In this document: positions 48,792 to 56,985 of the stretch, piece by piece
How the letters are laid out: every line of letters starts with the position of its first letter
Numbering within the stretch: the first letter of the stretch is position 1
NCBI RefSeq assembly: GCF_040581415.1
Contig: NZ_CP114014.1
Span: forward strand, 5,456,001 to 5,520,000
From: Paraconexibacter sp040581415
GTDB taxonomy: Bacteria > Actinomycetota > Thermoleophilia > Solirubrobacterales > Solirubrobacteraceae
Length of the DNA: 64,000 bases
Reading direction: 5' to 3'
Position numbers and translations under genes: made by a program
The notes under the pieces: generated by a model
What the model saw: only the letters and a program-made list of their open reading frames with translations
What the model was told of the DNA's origin: nothing
Databases searched by the model: none

Positions 48792-49520
48792 ATGCGGCGC
48801 CGATGCAAGCCCTCCATGGACTCCTCTCAGTTCGCCTTCGTCCAGGGGGTCCGCGACACCCGCACGGCACTCGTCCGCTGGAACAACGACCCCTGGTCGG
48901 TCCTGCGCGGCTGGCTGCTCGGGGCCGCCCTGGTCACGGCCGGCCTCCTCGGCTCGGTGTGGGTCATCGGCTCGCTGGCCACCCCGGACCCGTCCACCAC
49001 CGGGAGCTACCTGCCGGGCTTCAACGCGCCCGCCGGGATGTCGGACGTCGGCCATGTCCTGTACCGCAACGCGCTGGTGCTCGCCCTTCACTCGCTGGCC
49101 TGCGTCGCCGGCTTCATCGCAGGCAGCTCGCTGCCCGCCCAGTCCGAGGGACGCGGCCGGCTCTCGGCCCGGCTGCACGATCACATCGGCCGCGCCGCGA
49201 TCATCTTCGTCGTCTGCGCGACCACCTTCTCGCTGGTCACCCAGGCCCTGACCATCGGCCAGGCTGCGTCCTCGCTCGCTGCGGACAACGACATGTCGGT
49301 CGGCATCCTGCTGCTGGGCCTGCTGCCGCACGCGATCCCGGAGCTGATGGCGCTGTTCCTCCCGCTGGCCGCGTGGATCGTCGCGAGTCGCCAGGGAGAC
49401 TGGGACCAGCTGCTGGCCGCGACCTTCGTCACGACCGCCCTGGCCGTGCCGGTGATCGTCGTCGCCGCGTTCGTCGAGGTCTTCGTCAGCCCGCATCTGC
49501 TCGTGTCGCTACGCGGGTAG
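48792..49520 (+). CDS. Multi-pass membrane protein (SpoIIM-like)
   Basis: This 242-residue protein has five predicted helices. The central segment LVLALHSLACVAGFIAGSSLP and the later LLLGLLPHAIPELMALFLPLAAWI resemble the stage II sporulation protein M/DUF95 family, where a conserved Glu in the H-x-x-x-E-L motif lies in the membrane. The family is widespread in non-sporulating actinobacteria with unknown role. AAGGG (48781-48785) sits 6 nt before the ATG at 48792 and decides the start over alternatives at 48774 and 48816. Confidence 0.65.
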   Translation: MRRRCKPSMDSSQFAFVQGVRDTRTALVRWNNDPWSVLRGWLLGAALVTAGLLGSVWVIGSLATPDPSTTGSYLPGFNAPAGMSDVGHVLYRNALVLALHSLACVAGFIAGSSLPAQSEGRGRLSARLHDHIGRAAIIFVVCATTFSLVTQALTIGQAASSLAADNDMSVGILLLGLLPHAIPELMALFLPLAAWIVASRQGDWDQLLAATFVTTALAVPVIVVAAFVEVFVSPHLLVSLRG

Positions 49521-49562
49521 GCTCGTTGCAGGACCCGTCACGAGGCGGGTCACTTCACTTTG

Positions 49563-49568
49563 TATAGT
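49563..49568 (+). promoter_or_regulatory. Extended -10 promoter of thioredoxin gene
   Basis: TGTATAGT contains a TATAGT hexamer (49563-49568) with an upstream TG, fitting an extended -10. A GACCCG/CGGGTC hairpin (49532-49551) just upstream may end the previous transcript. Confidence 0.5.
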
Positions 49569-49598
49569 GGTTGTCAGCGCAACTTCAAGGAGGCCGAC

Positions 49599-49922
49599 AT
49601 GGGCAGTCTGCAGGACGTCACCGATTCCAACTTCCAGGCCGAGGTCATCGAGTCAGAGCAGCCCGTGCTCGTCGACTTCTGGGCCCCCTGGTGCGGTCCG
49701 TGCCGCGTCGTCGGGCCCGTCCTCGAGGAGATCGCCGGTGAGCGCGACGACCTCAAGATCGTGAAGCTCAACGTCGACGAGAACCAGCTGGTCGCCAGCA
49801 AGTACGGGGTGCTCTCGATCCCGACGATGATCCTGTTCAAGAACGGCGCCGAGGCCAAGAAGATCATCGGCGCGTTCCCCAAGCGCAAGATCGAGGCCGA
49901 GCTCGGGTCAGCCCTCGCCTAG
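49599..49922 (+). CDS. trxA: Thioredoxin
   Basis: This 107-residue protein has the active site VDFWAPWCGPCRVVGPVL (WCGPC) and the cis-Pro loop LSIPTMILFKNG. It reduces disulfides in cytoplasmic proteins. The Shine-Dalgarno AAGGAGG (49587-49593) is one of the best in the window and sets the ATG at 49599. Length and motifs are standard. No thioredoxin reductase gene is adjacent. Confidence 0.93.
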   Translation: MGSLQDVTDSNFQAEVIESEQPVLVDFWAPWCGPCRVVGPVLEEIAGERDDLKIVKLNVDENQLVASKYGVLSIPTMILFKNGAEAKKIIGAFPKRKIEAELGSALA

Positions 49923-49939
49923 CGGCTCGGGCTGACCCT

Positions 49940-49971
49940 GGGAGTTCCTCGCCCAGGGGCTCGGAACTCCC
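49940..49971. terminator. Bidirectional hairpin between trx and the ATL gene
   Basis: GGGAGTTCC (49940-49948) pairs with GGAACTCCC (49963-49971); an alternative inner CCCTGGG/CCCAGGG pairing also exists. It lies between convergent stops and can serve both strands. Confidence 0.7.
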
Positions 49972-49978
49972 GGCCGGC

Positions 49979-50275
49979 CTATACCGCTGCCGGCGCGACC
50001 CTTGCGGCCGGATCGGCTCGGCCGCGGGTGAAGCTCAGCTTCTCCTTCGCCAGCGCGTTGTGCACCTTGCGCGGGTCGCCGAGTGCGGTCGGCGCGACGG
50101 TGCCGTCCGCCTTCAGCACCCGGTGGGCGCCCTTGCACCCCAGGCGCGTGAGCCGCATGTTCAGGCCGAGCGCCTGGCGCGGGTGGCCGCCCGCCGCCTC
50201 GCAGACGTCCGCGTAGCTCATCCAGTGACCGGGCGGGATCGCGCCCACGATGTCCTGCAGGGTCTCGTCGTCCAT
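49979..50275 (-). CDS. Alkyltransferase-like (ATL) MGMT-family protein
   Basis: This 98-residue protein has the MGMT DNA-binding HTH (SYADVCEAAGGHPRQALGL) followed by the active-site loop, which here reads GAHRVLKADGTV. In true alkyltransferases the loop is PCHRV with the acceptor Cys. The Cys is Ala, so it cannot remove alkyl groups. ATL proteins bind O6-alkylguanine and flag it for nucleotide excision repair. Position and length fit ATL. A Cys four residues earlier (LGCKG) is not in the acceptor position. Confidence 0.82.
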   Translation of the reverse strand: MDDETLQDIVGAIPPGHWMSYADVCEAAGGHPRQALGLNMRLTRLGCKGAHRVLKADGTVAPTALGDPRKVHNALAKEKLSFTRGRADPAARVAPAAV

Positions 50276-50353
50276 CGTCGCTGCTCCTTCGGTTGGGAGG
50301 GTGTCCCTCCCTATAGGCCGGCGCGGGGCACGCTCGCCCCCGTCGATCCCTGA

Positions 50354-50704
50354 TCAGGCGTGGGCGACGACGTTGACGACCGCGCCGCTGCGGTCGCGGA
50401 CGAAGAAGCGGCGGACGCCCCAGGGCTCGTCCGTGAGCGGGTGCACGATCTCGAACCCGCGCCGCACGGCATCGGCGTGGGCGGCGTCGACGTCATCCAC
50501 CTCGATCGAGACGTGCGGCCGGACCGGGGCGCTCGCGTCCTCGCGCATGACGCTCAGCTGCGTCTGCGGCGCCCCGGGTGCCGCGTAGGTGACGATCCAC
50601 CCATGATCCATCGCGACCTGCAGCCCGAGGACGTCGACGTAGAGCTCGTGGCTCGCCGCCGGGTCGTCGGCGTGCAGGTCCGGGACGATGCGCCTCACGT
50701 GCAT
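50354..50704 (-). CDS. VOC (glyoxalase-fold) family protein
   Basis: This 116-residue protein has two beta-alpha-beta-beta-beta units of the vicinal-oxygen-chelate fold: RIVPDLHADDPAASHELYVD at the N-terminus and PHVSIEVDDVDAAHADAVRRG in the second half, ending RFFVRDRSGAVVNVVAHA. The last strand lacks the usual metal-binding Glu (Asn/Val instead), so it may be a non-catalytic binding protein. The ATG at 50704 has GATACT 7 nt upstream. Confidence 0.78.
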   Translation of the reverse strand: MHVRRIVPDLHADDPAASHELYVDVLGLQVAMDHGWIVTYAAPGAPQTQLSVMREDASAPVRPHVSIEVDDVDAAHADAVRRGFEIVHPLTDEPWGVRRFFVRDRSGAVVNVVAHA

Positions 50705-50711
50705 GCGGCTG

Positions 50712-50717
50712 AGTATC
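50712..50717 (-). promoter_or_regulatory. -10-like box for leaderless VOC mRNA
   Basis: On the minus strand GATACT is followed by 7 nt and the ATG at 50704, with no Shine-Dalgarno. Confidence 0.42.
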
Positions 50718-50748
50718 GCCGCGTGGGCGCCGGCCGTGGGTCGCCTGG

Positions 50749-53700
50749 TCAGGCCAGGCGGATCGCCAGGTGCAGCGCCTGGCCGTCGACCGCGATGTCC
50801 GTCGCACCCGCCGCAGGCCCCGCGGCCCCGGCGTCGTCCCCGTAGGCGACCGCGGTCGCCAGCACCTCGCCCGCGATCCAGTCCTCCCACTCCCGGGCGG
50901 CGCCGACCAGCAGGTCGCCCCCCTCGAGCGCGAGCGTGATGCGGTCCCCGACGCTGAGCCCCGAGTCCTTGCGCAGGTTCTGCACGGCCCGGACGACCTC
51001 GCGTGCCCAGCCCTCCCGGCGCAGCGCGTCGTCGATCGTCAGGTCGAGGGCGACGGCGTGCGCGCCCTCGCGCTCGACCTCGTAGCCCTCAAGGGGCTGC
51101 ATCACCAGCTGGATGTCGTCCGGCCCGAGCTCGTGCTCCTTGCCGTCGACGAAGACGCCGACCGTCCGCCCGCCACGCAGGGCGGTCGCCACGTGCGCGG
51201 CGTCGAGCGCGTCGACGGCGTCCCGCGCCGCCGGCATCTGCTTGCCGAAGCGCGGCCCGAGGGAGCGGTAGTTGGCCTTCAGCTCGTAGGACCCGAGCTC
51301 GTCGGCCGACGCGATGAAGCGCAGCTCCTTGACGTTCAGCTCCTCGCGGATCATCCCGTCGTGGGCGGCGATCGCCTCGCGCTCGCGGTCGGCCGCGACG
51401 ATCACGGCCTCGCGCAGCGGCTGGCGGACCTTGATCTTCGACTGCCCGCGCGCCTTCAGGCCGAGGCGGACCGCGTCGCGTGCGATCGCCATCTGCTCCT
51501 CGAGGGCGACGTCCCGCGGGGCGGCGACGGGCCAGTCGGTGAGGTGGACGGAGTCGAGGGCCTCGTCCGTCCCCTCGGTCAGGCCGACGTAGATCGCGTC
51601 GGCGATGAACGGCGTGAACGGCGCCAGCAGCTGGGACACGGTCAGCAGGCAGTGGCGCAGCGTCGCGAAGGCACCGGGGTCGCCGGCGAAGAACCGGGGC
51701 CGGGAGCGGCGGACGTACCAGTTGGAGAGGTCGTCGACGAACGCCCCGATCGCGCGGCCGGCAAAGGTCGCGTCGTAGTCGTCCAGGCGCTCGGTGACCT
51801 CTTCGACGGTGGCCGAGAGGCGGGACAGGACCCAGCGGTCGAGCTCGGTCTCGGTCGCCGGGGCTCCCTCCTCGACGGTGTAGAGCTGCAGGAACGCGTA
51901 CGTGTTCCACAGCTGCCGCAGGAACAGCCGGACGCCCTCGCCGATCGCCTCCGTCGAGAAGCGGTAGCCGTCCCACGGCTGCTTGGACGTGAAGAAGTAC
52001 CAGCGGAACGCGTCGGCGCCGAACTGGTCGATGACCTCCCAGGGCACGACGATGTTGCCCTTGGACTTGGACATCTTCTGGCCCTCGCCGTCCAGGATCA
52101 GGCCGAGGCAGACGACGTTCTCGTACGGCGCGCGGTCGAACAGCAGCGTCCCGACAGCGAGCAGCGAGTAGAACCAGCCGCGGGTCTGGTCGAGCGCCTC
52201 GCAGATGTAGTCCGCGGGGAACTGGTCGGCGAGCAGCTCCTGCGAGCCCGCGGCGTGCGGGTAGGCGTGCTGGGCGAAGGGCATGCAGCCGCTGTCGAAC
52301 CAGACGTCGATGACCTCGGGGACGCGCGTGAGCGTCGCCCCCGTGACCGGATGGGGGAACGTGACGTCGTCGACAAAGGGCCGGTGCGGGTCGTCCAGCT
52401 TCGTCCCGGACAGCTCCTCGAGCTCCGCCAGCGACCCGATGACGTGCACGTCCTTGCCGTCCTCGCTGCGCCAGACCGGCAGCGGCGTGCCCCAGTAGCG
52501 CTCGCGCGAGAGGGCCCAGTCGACGTTGTTGTTCAGCCAGTCGCCGAAGCGCCCGTGCTTGATGTGCTCGGGGTGCCACGCGACGTCCTCGTTGGACGCG
52601 AGCAGCTTGTCGCGCAGCTTCGACGTCCCGACGAACCACGACGGCTTCGCGTAGTAGATGAGCGGCGTGGAGCAGCGCCAGCAGTGGGGGTAGGAGTGCT
52701 CGTAGTCGGTCGCCTTCAGGAGCCGCCCGAGCGCGTCGAGCTGCGCGACGATCTCCCCGTCGACGTCCTTCACCGAGCGGCCCGCGTAGTCGGTGATGCG
52801 CTCGTCGTAGGTGCCGTCGAGCTTGACCGGGTTGACGACGGTCAGGCCGGCTTCGGTCCCGAGGCGGTAGTCGTCCTCGCCGAACGCGATGGCGGTGTGG
52901 ACGATGCCGGTGCCGTCGTCCGCGGTGACGAAGTCGCCCTCCAGGACGGAGTGCGCGCGGTCGCCCCATTCGCTGCTCGCGATGTAGTGGAACGGCGGGT
53001 CGTAGACGGCGCCGGTGAACTGCGCGCCCTGGAAACGGTCGTGGACCTTCGCGCCCTCGCCCAGGACGCGGTCGACGAGCCCGGCGGCGAGGACGAACGT
53101 CCCCGCCCTGCCGCCCTCGGGTGCGCTCGCGCGGACGTACTCGAGGTCCGGGGCGACCGCGACAGCGGCGTTCGACGGCAGTGTCCACGGCGTCGTCGTC
53201 CACACCAGCAGCTCGTCGCCGACCTGGACCGGCCCGGCGGCGGTCGTGACCGGCAGGCGGACGTAGACCGACTGGTCGACGACGTCCTTGTACCCCTGTG
53301 CGACCTCGTGGGAGCTGAGCGCGGTGCCGCAGCGGGGGCAATAGGGGACCACCTTGTGGCCCTCGAACAGCAGGTCCTTCTCGCTGAGCGTCTTGAGCGC
53401 CCACCACACCGACTCGACGTAGCTGCTGTCGAGCGTGCGGTACGGGTTCTCGAGGTCGAGCCAGAAGCCGATCCGCTCGGTGAGGCGGTCCCACTCCTCC
53501 AGGAAGGTGAAGACGGACTCGCGGCACTTCTGGTTGAAGGCCTCGATCCCGTAGGCCTCGATGTCGGCCTTGTTCGTGAGGCCCAGCTCCTTCTCTACCT
53601 GGATCTCGACCGGGAGGCCGTGGCAGTCCCAGCCGCCCTTGCGGTCGACGCGGTAGCCGCGCATCGTCTTGAAGCGCGGGTAGATGTCCTTGAAGGCGCG

Positions 53701-53886
53701 AGCCAGGACGTGGTGGCTGCCGGGGCGGCCGTTGGCGGTCGGCGGGCCCTCGTAGAAGACCCACGGCTCGGCGCCCGCACGGCGCTCGATCGACTGGCGG
53801 AAGACGTCGCGCTCGCGCCAGCGCTCGAGGATCGCCTCTTCGAGCGCGGGGAAGGACTGGGCGGGATCGACGACCGGGCGGGACAT
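50749..53886 (-). CDS. ileS: Isoleucyl-tRNA synthetase, IleRS2-like with GSHH motif
   Basis: This 1045-residue class I synthetase charges tRNA-Ile. The editing domain, Zn-site Cys pair CPRCG, class I Ile signature GWDCHGLPVE, and QKMSKSKGN (KMSKS) are intact. The HIGH motif, usually HxGH, reads G56-S-H-H59, so first and third positions are exchanged. Length and C-terminal organisation match the IleRS2 (eukaryotic-like) type. In described IleRS2 enzymes the GXHH form is linked to extreme mupirocin resistance. The ATG at 53886 is preferred over 53904 by the family N-terminus. No T-box leader is visible. Confidence 0.92.
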   Translation of the reverse strand: MSRPVVDPAQSFPALEEAILERWRERDVFRQSIERRAGAEPWVFYEGPPTANGRPGSHHVLARAFKDIYPRFKTMRGYRVDRKGGWDCHGLPVEIQVEKELGLTNKADIEAYGIEAFNQKCRESVFTFLEEWDRLTERIGFWLDLENPYRTLDSSYVESVWWALKTLSEKDLLFEGHKVVPYCPRCGTALSSHEVAQGYKDVVDQSVYVRLPVTTAAGPVQVGDELLVWTTTPWTLPSNAAVAVAPDLEYVRASAPEGGRAGTFVLAAGLVDRVLGEGAKVHDRFQGAQFTGAVYDPPFHYIASSEWGDRAHSVLEGDFVTADDGTGIVHTAIAFGEDDYRLGTEAGLTVVNPVKLDGTYDERITDYAGRSVKDVDGEIVAQLDALGRLLKATDYEHSYPHCWRCSTPLIYYAKPSWFVGTSKLRDKLLASNEDVAWHPEHIKHGRFGDWLNNNVDWALSRERYWGTPLPVWRSEDGKDVHVIGSLAELEELSGTKLDDPHRPFVDDVTFPHPVTGATLTRVPEVIDVWFDSGCMPFAQHAYPHAAGSQELLADQFPADYICEALDQTRGWFYSLLAVGTLLFDRAPYENVVCLGLILDGEGQKMSKSKGNIVVPWEVIDQFGADAFRWYFFTSKQPWDGYRFSTEAIGEGVRLFLRQLWNTYAFLQLYTVEEGAPATETELDRWVLSRLSATVEEVTERLDDYDATFAGRAIGAFVDDLSNWYVRRSRPRFFAGDPGAFATLRHCLLTVSQLLAPFTPFIADAIYVGLTEGTDEALDSVHLTDWPVAAPRDVALEEQMAIARDAVRLGLKARGQSKIKVRQPLREAVIVAADREREAIAAHDGMIREELNVKELRFIASADELGSYELKANYRSLGPRFGKQMPAARDAVDALDAAHVATALRGGRTVGVFVDGKEHELGPDDIQLVMQPLEGYEVEREGAHAVALDLTIDDALRREGWAREVVRAVQNLRKDSGLSVGDRITLALEGGDLLVGAAREWEDWIAGEVLATAVAYGDDAGAAGPAAGATDIAVDGQALHLAIRLA

Positions 53887-53962
53887 TGCGATCCATTCTC
53901 GCAATCAGGCGCCGCCGGACCCCTCCCGGTGGAGGCGTGGGTGCGTCGGCCCGGCCGCAGGG

Positions 53963-54847
53963 TCAGCCGGCGCTGCGGGCGCGGCTGTCCTGCGTGCGGC
54001 CGTCGACGTGCTCGAGGACCAGCTCGCGGGCGGCGACCGGCTGGTCGCCGAGGGAGGCGACGGTCGAGCCGGTGATCCCCCCGCGGGCGCTGAGGGCGCC
54101 GCGGTAGTCCAGGACGGTGACGCGGTCGCCCGCCACGCGGCGGACGGCGAAGACCAGGCGCCCGAGCTCGTCGAGCGAGGCGCGGCGGCCGGTGAGGATG
54201 ACGATCCGCGGGTCCAGGGCGGTGAGGGCGTGCGTCAGGCGGTTCGGGTCCAGCGTCGCGGTGAGGGTCAGCGTCCGCAGCCCGGCCCGGCGCAGGAACA
54301 GCTCGAGCGCCTGGGCGTGCAGGGCGTCGAGGTCGACCGGCCGGGAGGCGTCGAAGACGAGGACCGAGTCGCGGCGGCTCGCGGGCGGCGCCACGCGCTG
54401 CTGCGCGGCGAGCCAGCCGGCGGCCCAGCGCCAGGCGAAGCCGTACTCGACGCTCTCGCCGCTCTCGGCTTCGGGCTCCTGCTCGTCGAGGGCGGCGACC
54501 GACGGGAGCATGACCTCCTCGACGGTGCGCTCCAGCGAGCGGACCGTGAGGGACTCCTCGACGATGCGGTCGGCCTCGCCGTCGTCGAACCGGGTGAAGG
54601 CGGACTTCAGGCGTGCGGGGGTGGCGGGACCGGCGCCGCGCTCGCGGGCGATCGCGATCGCGCTGGAGACGTTGTGCGTCTCCTCGAAGGCGCTGCGGAG
54701 GGCCTCGACCTCGGTCAGCTCGAACTGGCGGTGCCCACCCGCGGTGCGGCGCGGCTCGGGGAAGCCGAAGCGGCGCTCCCACGAGCGCAGCGTGTTCGGG
54801 CTCACGCCGAGCATCGCTGCCGCCGCGTTGGTCCTGATGGCGGGCAT
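53963..54847 (-). CDS. MerR-type HTH regulator with C-terminal sensory domain
   Basis: This 294-residue protein has a MerR HTH at 1-70 (TNAAAAMLGVSPNTLRSWER, then FGFPEPRRTAGGHRQF). A helical linker region follows (about 100-170), then a Rossmann-like domain (about 175-280; SVLVFDASRPVDLDALHAQA, DPRIVILTGRRASLDELGR). The order resembles CarH/LitR photoreceptors, but no clear W-x9-EH is present and the lower-ligand His position is Asp. Thus it is either a cobalamin-free CarH relative or a DICT-type sensory domain. The ATG at 54847 has GATGAT 6 nt upstream. Confidence 0.72.
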   Translation of the reverse strand: MPAIRTNAAAAMLGVSPNTLRSWERRFGFPEPRRTAGGHRQFELTEVEALRSAFEETHNVSSAIAIARERGAGPATPARLKSAFTRFDDGEADRIVEESLTVRSLERTVEEVMLPSVAALDEQEPEAESGESVEYGFAWRWAAGWLAAQQRVAPPASRRDSVLVFDASRPVDLDALHAQALELFLRRAGLRTLTLTATLDPNRLTHALTALDPRIVILTGRRASLDELGRLVFAVRRVAGDRVTVLDYRGALSARGGITGSTVASLGDQPVAARELVLEHVDGRTQDSRARSAG

Positions 54848-55004
54848 GGGGCGATCATCGGGAGCGGGCGGGTGTTGTGCAAGAGGTGCAGGGATAGCTG
54901 CAGATGTGGAGCTTTGGCGGGGTCTGCGGTCCGAGCGCCGCGCGGGTGTGCCGATTGACGCGCTTCTGCGGGGCGTGCCGTGCGGGTGCGGTCTCCTGGG
55001 GCGG

Positions 55005-55418
55005 ATGACCGGTTCACCGCAGGCCGCCCCCTTCGTCATCACCTGCCGCGGCCGCGTGCTGTGCGCACAGTGCACGGTGGCCCGGACCTCACGGCAGCGC
55101 CTGCGCGGCCTGATCGGGCGTCCGCTGCCGGCGGGTGGCGGACTGCTGATCGTGCCGTGCGCCTCGGTGCACACCGCGTTCATGCGCCGAGCGATCGACG
55201 TCGTCTTCCTGGACCGGGCCGGGTGCGTGCTGCGGGTCGTGCCGGCGCTCGGGCCCTGGCGGGTCGTTGCCTGCCGGGGCTCGCGCGCTGTGCTCGAGCT
55301 CCCGGCCGGGACGTGCACCGCGGTCGGGGTCGCGGCGGGCGTGACGCTGCGGTCCGCCGGCGCCGAGCTGCCCGGCCGCCGCAACGGCTGGGCCGGCCGT
55401 AGCGGGCGTCCGCGATGA
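55005..55418 (+). CDS. DUF192 family protein
   Basis: This 137-residue protein matches DUF192: TSRQRLRGLIGRPLPAGGGL, VHTAFMRRAIDVVFLDRAG, and ACRGSRAVLELPAGTC. The family is a small beta barrel of unknown role, often exported; no signal peptide is seen with the ATG at 55005, and an extension to an upstream ATG adds only low-quality sequence. It lies 8 bp before the ICMT-like gene and may be co-transcribed with it. Confidence 0.75.
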   Translation: MTGSPQAAPFVITCRGRVLCAQCTVARTSRQRLRGLIGRPLPAGGGLLIVPCASVHTAFMRRAIDVVFLDRAGCVLRVVPALGPWRVVACRGSRAVLELPAGTCTAVGVAAGVTLRSAGAELPGRRNGWAGRSGRPR

Positions 55419-55425
55419 TGGCCGC

Positions 55426-55935
55426 GTGCCCCGTCGTGCCGCCGCCTGCCTGAGCGTGCTGTTCTTCGTCCTCGGCCCCTGTCTGGAGGCGGGCGTGGGC
55501 CCGTTCCTGCTGACCGGTGGGTGGGACCAGGGTTCCGACCTGCCGGCGCAGCCGTTCTGGACGGTGCTCGGGGTGGCGCTGGTCTGCGCCGGCCTGGCCG
55601 TGGTCGTGCGCGCGTTCGTCGCGTTCGCGGTCGACGGCCGGGGGACGCCCACACCGGCCGCACCGACGGACCGGCTCGTGGTGAGCGGCGCCTACCGCCA
55701 CGTCCGCAACCCGATGTACCTGGCGACGGCGGCGATGATCGTCGGCGAGGGACTCGTGCTGGCCCGTCCGATCCTGCTGGTGGCGGCTGCGGCCTATCTG
55801 GCGACCCTCGCGGTGCTGACGACACGCCTGGAGGAGCCGACGCTCGCCGCGCGGTTCGGGGCGCCGTACGAGGACTACCGCCGTGCCGTCCCGGGCTGGG
55901 TGCCGCGGCTGCGGCCGTGGTCGCCGGGGGGCTGA
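55426..55935 (+). CDS. Isoprenylcysteine/phospholipid methyltransferase-like membrane protein
   Basis: This 169-residue membrane protein has about four helices and the ICMT/PEMT C-terminal motif VSGAYRHVRNPMYLATAAM, which binds S-adenosylmethionine, followed by EEPTLAARFGAPYEDYRRAVP. It probably methylates a lipid-soluble thiol, amine or carboxylate. The GTG at 55426 is followed by a normal membrane N-terminus. Substrate is unknown. Confidence 0.78.
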   Translation: MPRRAAACLSVLFFVLGPCLEAGVGPFLLTGGWDQGSDLPAQPFWTVLGVALVCAGLAVVVRAFVAFAVDGRGTPTPAAPTDRLVVSGAYRHVRNPMYLATAAMIVGEGLVLARPILLVAAAAYLATLAVLTTRLEEPTLAARFGAPYEDYRRAVPGWVPRLRPWSPGG

Positions 55936-56591
55936 CGCGCCGGCGACGACCGGTGCGGTCGTCCCCATGCCTGCCACCGACCGGCAGCACTCATGACCGC
56001 GCTTACGGGGCGGAGCGGGGGTGTGGTGCCGGGGGGCGTGGTCTGGTCGTCGGGCGGTGTCCCGGGTGAGGGCCAGGGGCGACGCGCGGAGGGCCTGGCG
56101 GGCCTGACCCGTCGGATCCTCCGAGCGTCCCGCCCAGGCCCGGCTGCGTGGAGGGTCGCGGGGGCCTGACCCCCCGAATCCTCCGAGCGTGCCGGGCCGC
56201 CGGGCGGCGACGGCCTACGGCGATCTACCGGGCTGGGAGCCGTGCGATCCACCACTCGTCCCGCCCGGCAGCGGCCGATGGCGCTCCACCCGACTGGGAG
56301 CCGTGCGATCCACCACTCGTCCCGCCCGGCCAGCCGCCCGCCCCACGCCCCGCACCCGAGACCCCGCAGCGTCCCAGCGCCCGCCATCGTCTACAGCCCG
56401 CAGTTCCCAGAGCCGCCACGACCGGGACGGCCGTCGGCGTCAGCGCCACCGACCCCCGACCACCGAGCCCTCGGCGTCAGCGCCACCGACCCCCGACCAC
56501 CAGTCCGTCGGCGTCAGCGTCCCGACCACGACGTCCCTCCCCGCGCCAGGCAGGGACGTGCCCGCCGCGGACCGCAGGACCCCTACCCGTC
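55936..56591. repeat. 650-bp non-coding gap with three families of direct repeats
   Basis: No credible gene lies here. Three repeat sets are visible. One is GCCTGACCC..CCTCCGAGCGT at 56102-56128 and 56164-56190 (27 bp, few differences). The second is an exact 37-bp repeat at 56233-56269 and 56294-56330. The third has a 37-bp period with 31-bp near-identical cores at 56434-56464 and 56471-56501 and a decayed third copy from 56508. The gap ends at the BldC-like HTH gene. The repeats are tandem rather than spaced with unique spacers, so it is not a CRISPR. Confidence 0.8.
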
Positions 56592-56810
56592 TCAGAGCGC
56601 GGAGCGCTCGCGGGCGTCCTGCTCGAGCGAGTCCAGGAATGCGTCGAGCTGCTGCAGGCTGAAGCGCCGCTGGCCACCCGGCGTCCGGTAGCCGATCAGG
56701 TGACCCTGGTCCGACCAGCGCCGCACCGTCGACAGGCTGACGCCGAGGTGGGCGGCGGCCTGGGACGTGGTGAGCCCGAGGCGGGTCGGGACGGTCGTGC
56801 GCTGAGCCAT
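56592..56810 (-). CDS. BldC-like MerR/excisionase-type HTH protein
   Basis: This 72-residue protein is essentially a single winged HTH: LTTSQAAAHLGVSLSTVRRW, then GHLIGYRTPGGQRRFSLQQL and a short terminal helix. It closely resembles BldC, a small MerR-like developmental regulator in actinobacteria that binds tandem direct repeats rather than palindromes, as multimers. The adjacent gap is rich in direct repeats that could be its sites. The same fold is used by phage excisionases, but no integrase is nearby. Confidence 0.82.
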   Translation of the reverse strand: MAQRTTVPTRLGLTTSQAAAHLGVSLSTVRRWSDQGHLIGYRTPGGQRRFSLQQLDAFLDSLEQDARERSAL

Positions 56811-56920
56811 GGAGCCGGTGTTCTACGGGCCGCCGGGGCGGCGACGGCCGGAGCACCCGCTTTGCGGAGCTTTCGCGCGCGATCGGCACGTTCGCTGCAG
56901 CTTGGCCGGTCGCCCGCGGG

Positions 56921-56967
56921 CGGCGTGCGGCGTGGAGCTCCTCATATGAGCTCTGCGCCGCACGCCG
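56921..56967. terminator. 20-bp stem hairpin between MATE and BldC-like genes
   Basis: The left arm (56921-56940) and right arm (56948-56967) pair over 20 bp with two G-U pairs and a 7-nt loop CTCATAT. It lies 18 bp after the MATE stop on the minus strand and is the most stable hairpin seen in the window. Confidence 0.8.
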
Positions 56968-56985
56968 ACTCCGTCGGCGGATGGC

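Noticed and set aside
49979..50275. True O6-methylguanine methyltransferase
   Set aside because: The acceptor Cys is Ala, and the length matches ATL proteins.
53887..53962. T-box or other riboswitch leader for ileS
   Set aside because: Only 75 bp separate ileS from the neighbouring gene, and no T-box sequence or specifier loop is visible.
50770..54075. Long plus-strand frame opposite ileS
   Set aside because: Composition is typical antisense of a GC-rich gene; no motifs, and ileS is unambiguous.
56434..56530. CRISPR-like 37-bp periodic repeats
   Set aside because: Copies are contiguous with only about 6 bp between cores, have no unique spacers, and no cas genes are present.
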